Under the pieces are notes generated by a model, which was not told the origin of the DNA, searched no databases, and saw only the letters and a program-made list of their open reading frames with translations. Position numbers and translations under genes: made by a program. Shown one piece after another: positions 22,397-22,842 of a stretch of DNA of 22,842 nt. This stretch comes from a bacterium (lineage in GTDB: Bacteria > Babelota > Babeliae > Babelales > RVW-14): NCBI GenBank assembly GCA_023249935.1, contig JAHFBQ010000013.1, positions 1 to 22,842 on the forward strand. The letters are read 5' to 3'. Each line of letters starts with the position of its first letter. Positions within the stretch are counted from its first letter, which is position 1.

Positions 22397-22476
22397 GTCA
22401 TCCCGGCCTCCGAGCCGGGACCCAGTCCTAAATTCTTTCAAATAAACCTGGATCCCGGATCGGAGTCCGGGACGAC
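22397..22476. repeat. Paired extragenic palindromic element
   Basis: Two 29-30-base arms face each other (GTC...CAG at 22397-22425 and CCTG...GAC at 22447-22476) with 21 bases between. Each arm contains a 7-bp hairpin (TCCCGGC/GCCGGGA, and TCCCGGA/TCCGGGA). The layout is the same as at 13152-13309, but the arms are no longer identical. It lies between mvaD and the kinase gene and could also end transcription of mvaD. Confidence 0.75.
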
Positions 22477-22538
22477 GGTATAGCGGTAGTAAGTAACAGT
22501 AGAAATAAACTCAATCACCAAATTCATGGAACATCTAC

Positions 22539-22842
22539 ATGGATCAACTAACCTTCAACGTCCCCGGCAAACTTGTTCTCGTAGGTGAATGGAGTGTTCT
22601 CACGCCAGGCCACTCATGCATTATCCTCCCTACGCAAGGCATTAAGGTAACCATTGAGCCTGTTGACGTCAGTTGCATCACCAGCCTAACACAAAATCTC
22701 CATCGCCATCCAATCTCAACAGTCAACAAAGACAGCTCACCAACAGCAAGATTTCTGACCATTTTACTCGATCAAGCAAGCAGCACCTTATTAACACATG
22801 ACATCATAGAAAAACCATTTCACCTTACCATGGAAAACGACC
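22539..22842 (+). CDS. mvaK2: GHMP kinase, probably phosphomevalonate kinase (partial, runs off the window)
   Basis: The frame is open from the ATG at 22539 to the last base (101 codons). The start TFNVPGKLVLVGEWSVLTPG (residues 5-24) is the N-terminal GHMP-kinase motif in the form typical of phosphomevalonate kinases (x-PGK-x-x-x-x-GE-x-x-V-x-x-PG). Mevalonate kinase usually has GEHAV at this place. The enzyme would phosphorylate mevalonate 5-phosphate, supplying the substrate of MvaD just upstream. Only weak ribosome-site sequence (GGA, 8-10 bases upstream) is seen. The ATP loop lies outside the window, so mevalonate kinase is not fully excluded. Confidence 0.75.
   Translation, partial: MDQLTFNVPGKLVLVGEWSVLTPGHSCIILPTQGIKVTIEPVDVSCITSLTQNLHRHPISTVNKDSSPTARFLTILLDQASSTLLTHDIIEKPFHLTMEND

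Overview
The window looks like the chromosome of a host-associated, reduced Gram-negative bacterium. The best guess is a Candidatus Dependentiae/Babeliae (TM6)-type organism. This is inferred from the mix of many exported proteins without recognisable families, a small exported ankyrin-like protein, an exported TPR protein, mevalonate-pathway genes and dispersed extragenic palindromes. No rRNA or tRNA is visible to confirm it.

Region 1 (about 200-9100, plus strand) is an array of seven consecutive genes. Each encodes a signal peptide followed by a long, charged, mostly helical protein that I cannot place in a known family. Two of them (1600-3129 and 3566-5158) are paralogues with near-identical starts, similar ends and divergent middles. 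A small exported helical gene lies before the second copy. Before the first copy only an internally deleted remnant of that small gene survives, so a two-gene unit was duplicated and one copy decayed. Perfect or near-perfect palindromes with a shared core close most of the transcription units. A normal rho-independent terminator ends the array at 9072-9102.

Region 2 (9101-12093) holds a NhaC-family antiporter on the minus strand, a small exported protein with one ankyrin-like helix pair on the plus strand, and a SAM-dependent methyltransferase on the minus strand.

Region 3 (12178-16594, plus strand) holds an exported glutamic endopeptidase of family G1 (eqolisin) with both catalytic residues. 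A 399-base gene-free stretch follows, built around a 158-base inverted-repeat element. Then comes a tight cluster of DUF721/DciA-like protein, exported TPR protein and MurG.

Region 4 (16620-21351, minus strand) reads as one transcription direction. A SpoU/TrmH-type RNA methyltransferase homologue carries a C-terminal winged-helix-like extension and altered catalytic motifs. Downstream are three paralogous GNAT-like proteins, each with an export signal and a shared short C-terminal Gly/Cys motif. The exported GNAT trio and the array of region 1 are the best candidates for a previously undescribed host-interaction system.

Region 5 (21380-22842, plus strand) carries diphosphomevalonate decarboxylase and the start of a GHMP kinase that is probably phosphomevalonate kinase. 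A second paired palindrome separates them. Together they point to isoprenoid synthesis through the mevalonate route.
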